Shown piece after piece: positions 6,566 to 8,104 of a DNA stretch of 8,104 bases (the first letter of the stretch is position 1; each line of letters starts with the position of its first letter). The notes under the pieces are model-generated. The model was given only the letters and a program-made list of their open reading frames with translations. It did not search any database and was not told the origin of the DNA. The translations under genes were made by a program, and so were the position numbers. The stretch is taken from contig JAPLMK010000053.1 of the NCBI GenBank assembly GCA_026387085.1, positions 1 to 8,104 on the forward strand. Reading direction: 5' to 3'. This DNA comes from Candidatus Omnitrophota bacterium (lineage in GTDB: Bacteria > Ratteibacteria > UBA8468 > MWAK01).

Positions 6566-7462
6566 TTATTTTTTTATTAACCTGAACTCGTAGGTGTTGG
6601 GTGTCCAGAGGGGCACCGGTATCCCGCCGCCCAGGATGGTTGTTTTAATCAGAAGCCGGCCCGGAGCAAACGGTTTATCCGGAAACCAGCCGCCTTCGCA
6701 GGAATCTATCTTGATTGTTGCCTGCCAGACCTTTGGGTCCCCTTCGAGGGGCTTAAGTTGCAGAATCTGCGCGTCGTTGAGTTTCAGTTGAGCCATTTCG
6801 TAGGCCTGGTAAAAGGTTAAACTCACGTCTTCGGCCGGCTTGGCCAGGATGACCTTGAAAGTAACCGTATCTCCGAGTTCCAGCCGTTTCTTCTCCGAAA
6901 AAGCCGGGGAAGTTACCTCGAGGTAGCTTTCAGGCACCTTTACCATCTTGAGATACTTAAAAGTAACCTCGCAATTGGGAACGTCAATCCGGAAGTTATA
7001 GACGGCTTTGCCCGGATTGTTCTCCAGGAAAGGATTGTAGACGAAGATTCCCTTAGGGATGTAGGATGAGATTCCTATCCCGAGCAACCCCGGGGAAGCG
7101 GCGGCGCTGAAGGAACGGGATGTGTCCTCATTTTTAAAGTTGGTTATTTCCCAGACAAGATAGGGGTAGGCAGGGTCAAGGGCAAAATAACGGCCGGTAG
7201 CGTAGCGGGCAGTCCCCAAACTGCCCATCGCGTTAAATATAATCCCGCCGCCTTGCGCCTCCGTGACTTCACAGGTCGTGTTGCTGCTTTCCCAGTGGTT
7301 TAAGTTCTGCCCGATTCCGGTTTCCACCTTGATTCCGTCTTCAATCCAGAGCGTATTGGAGTCGGGGTTGTGGATTACCTTTGCCTCGGTTAGGGCGGCA
7401 AAAGAGAAGAGCGCAACCAGGCAGAAGACCGCTGATATTTCCAACCGCATAACCTTATTCAT
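6566..7462 (-). CDS. Secreted protein of unknown function
   Basis: This 298-residue protein has a clear Sec signal peptide: short basic start, hydrophobic core about residues 9-24, and likely cleavage after LTEA at residue 27. No lipobox cysteine follows, so it is probably released or periplasmic. The mature part divides by eye into a beta-rich N-terminal region (about 30-180, rich in aromatic, Gly and Asn residues, jelly-roll-like in feel) and a C-terminal region (about 185-298) with alternating strands typical of an Ig-like or CBM-like fold, starting near LEVTSPAF and ending TYEFRLIKK. I do not recognise the family. The start is ATG 7462, because AAGGAGG precedes it; an upstream in-frame ATG at 7486 lies inside a repeat unit. 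It lies downstream of the partial gene at the window edge and may share its transcript. Glycan binding is a guess from fold and context. Confidence 0.8.
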   Translation of the reverse strand: MNKVMRLEISAVFCLVALFSFAALTEAKVIHNPDSNTLWIEDGIKVETGIGQNLNHWESSNTTCEVTEAQGGGIIFNAMGSLGTARYATGRYFALDPAYPYLVWEITNFKNEDTSRSFSAAASPGLLGIGISSYIPKGIFVYNPFLENNPGKAVYNFRIDVPNCEVTFKYLKMVKVPESYLEVTSPAFSEKKRLELGDTVTFKVILAKPAEDVSLTFYQAYEMAQLKLNDAQILQLKPLEGDPKVWQATIKIDSCEGGWFPDKPFAPGRLLIKTTILGGGIPVPLWTPNTYEFRLIKK

Positions 7463-7467
7463 GGTCG

Positions 7468-7474
7468 CCTCCTT
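7468..7474 (-). promoter_or_regulatory. Ribosome binding site of the secreted protein gene
   Basis: On the minus strand AAGGAGG stands 5 nt before the ATG at 7462. This fixes the start and excludes the ATG at 7486, which is formed by the end of a repeat unit. Only 6 nt separate this site from that repeat. Confidence 0.85.
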
Positions 7475-7480
7475 GTTTTC

Positions 7481-7508
7481 TGTCATTCTGAGCGATAGCG
7501 AAGAATCT
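7481..7508. repeat. REP/MITE-like repeat unit, single arm
   Basis: This unit, TGTCATTCTGAGCGATAGCG followed by AAGAATCT, has the pattern of the TGTCATTCTGAG...GAAGGATCT repeats scattered through many bacterial and metagenome-derived genomes. A second direct unit begins at 7519 and an inverted one spans 7561-7590. It ends 6 nt from the ribosome binding site of the secreted protein gene. Confidence 0.75.
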
Positions 7509-7511
7509 GAC

Positions 7512-7597
7512 GCACTTTGTCATTCTGAGGGAACCGAAGGATCTCACACCACTAATTACAAGATCCTTCGCGACTACGGCTCAGGATGACAAAGTGC
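7512..7597. repeat. Long inverted repeat of the same family (hairpin)
   Basis: The left arm (7512-7544) and right arm (7561-7597) are inverted copies. Twelve outer base pairs, GCACTTTGTCAT against ATGACAAAGTGC, are perfect. They are followed by one mismatch, five more pairs, an unequal internal loop, and nine inner pairs (GAAGGATCT against AGATCCTTC) around a 16-nt loop. It lies between two minus-strand genes, so on their transcript it could act as a processing, stability or attenuation hairpin. There is no U-tract typical of an intrinsic terminator immediately after it. No transposase is visible. Confidence 0.8.
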
Positions 7598-7629
7598 TTT
7601 CGCTTTGTTTTGATAGTACCTAACAGAAC

Positions 7630-8104
7630 TTATTCATACATCTCAATTTCGTAAATCTCCGCCCGCTTATCCGGCGGTGATTTGGGCATCAGTATCTTTA
7701 TCTTCACCGTGGAGAGTTGCTCTGCAAAAGTAAAGGTGACCAGGGAAGTGTGGTTATCTTTAATCTCACCCTTCTTCTGCCATTCGCCGTACTTCCAGAT
7801 GTAGAACTCCAACTCTTCGACATTGCCGGTGTAGATATTAATCTTCTTGAACTTCGGGGTGAAGGCAGGGAAGGCGGCTTCCAGCCGGACCGGGGTTACC
7901 TGGGCGTTATGGTTCCGGAAGCCGATCTGGTCGCATATGCCGTCGGTAAGGTCCCAGAGCCCCTTGGTGGAGAGGTAGGTGTCGGAAGCGTCCCAGTTAA
8001 TCTCCCGGCCCTGCTTGTAAAGGATATTGCCCGGTTTCTTAAGTTTGGCCTTACCTGCGGCTATTTCTGCCCGCAAGGTCTCGGCGGTCTTGAGGTCCGC
8101 GCCC
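7630..8104 (-). CDS. C-terminal part of a protein with a discoidin-like domain (partial)
   Basis: The reading frame stays open to the window edge, so the start is outside; an internal TTG at 8076 is not a credible start. The visible 158 residues begin with a charged, Lys-rich stretch, then LTDG, a repeated beta-strand pattern with INIYTGNVEELEFYIW, and finish IYEIEMYE. That order (LTDG near the beginning, a strand naming an axis such as INIY, W-containing strand, closing EIEMY) is typical of F5/8-type-C / galactose-binding jelly-roll domains at the ends of secreted glycoside hydrolases and carbohydrate-binding proteins. The catalytic or main part is not seen. It lies upstream of the secreted protein gene on the same strand, separated by 167 nt of repeat-rich DNA. 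Confidence 0.6.
   Translation of the reverse strand, partial: GADLKTAETLRAEIAAGKAKLKKPGNILYKQGREINWDASDTYLSTKGLWDLTDGICDQIGFRNHNAQVTPVRLEAAFPAFTPKFKKINIYTGNVEELEFYIWKYGEWQKKGEIKDNHTSLVTFTFAEQLSTVKIKILMPKSPPDKRAEIYEIEMYE

Noticed and set aside
7263..7589. Plus-strand frame across the secreted gene and repeats
   Set aside because: It is a shadow of the minus-strand gene and the repeat units.

Overview
The window reads as a piece of a carbohydrate-degrading bacterium, probably an environmental (metagenome-type) genome from or near the PVC / Planctomycetota-Omnitrophota assemblage. The basis is indirect: a GH38-like glycosidase next to several divergent URO-D-superfamily proteins, Shine-Dalgarno-led genes with GTG and TTG starts, and intergenic spaces filled with short structured repeats. 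No rRNA, tRNA or marker gene is present, so the taxonomy is an inference.

Layout. Positions 1-379 hold no gene. They contain two 100-bp direct copies of a hairpin-bearing repeat (1-100, 119-218), a different palindromic element that can fold as a three-way junction (232-286), and a diverged third copy of the first repeat (308-363) that ends exactly at the ribosome binding site of the first gene. A plus-strand, operon-like set follows: a GH38-like glycosidase (380-2839) and two URO-D-superfamily proteins (2879-3991 and 4030-5124), with gaps of about 38 nt, each gene with its own Shine-Dalgarno. Convergent to it on the minus strand is a third URO-D-superfamily gene of a different subfamily (5201-6411), broken by a frameshift near 5787 and probably lacking some sequence there. 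Further right on the minus strand are a secreted protein of unknown function (6566-7462) and the C-terminal end of a larger protein whose last domain looks like an F5/8-type-C (discoidin-like) jelly roll (7630 to the window edge). Between these two lies a REP/MITE-like repeat cluster with a long hairpin (7481-7597).

Function. The GH38-like enzyme keeps the expected metal-binding and nucleophile positions and would cleave alpha-mannoside-like linkages, apparently in the cytoplasm. The URO-D proteins belong to the superfamily of haem-pathway decarboxylases and corrinoid methyltransferases, but they lack the haem-enzyme N-terminal signature and the full His-X-Cys...Cys zinc set of MtaA/MtbA. They are therefore more likely accessory catabolic enzymes, perhaps acting on methylated or otherwise decorated sugars; this is conjecture. 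The minus-strand secreted and discoidin-like proteins suit a surface glycan-handling role, also by inference.

Most noteworthy are three kinds of structured intergenic repeat, two of which abut ribosome binding sites, and the disrupted URO-D-like gene. I found no clear new defence or mobile system.
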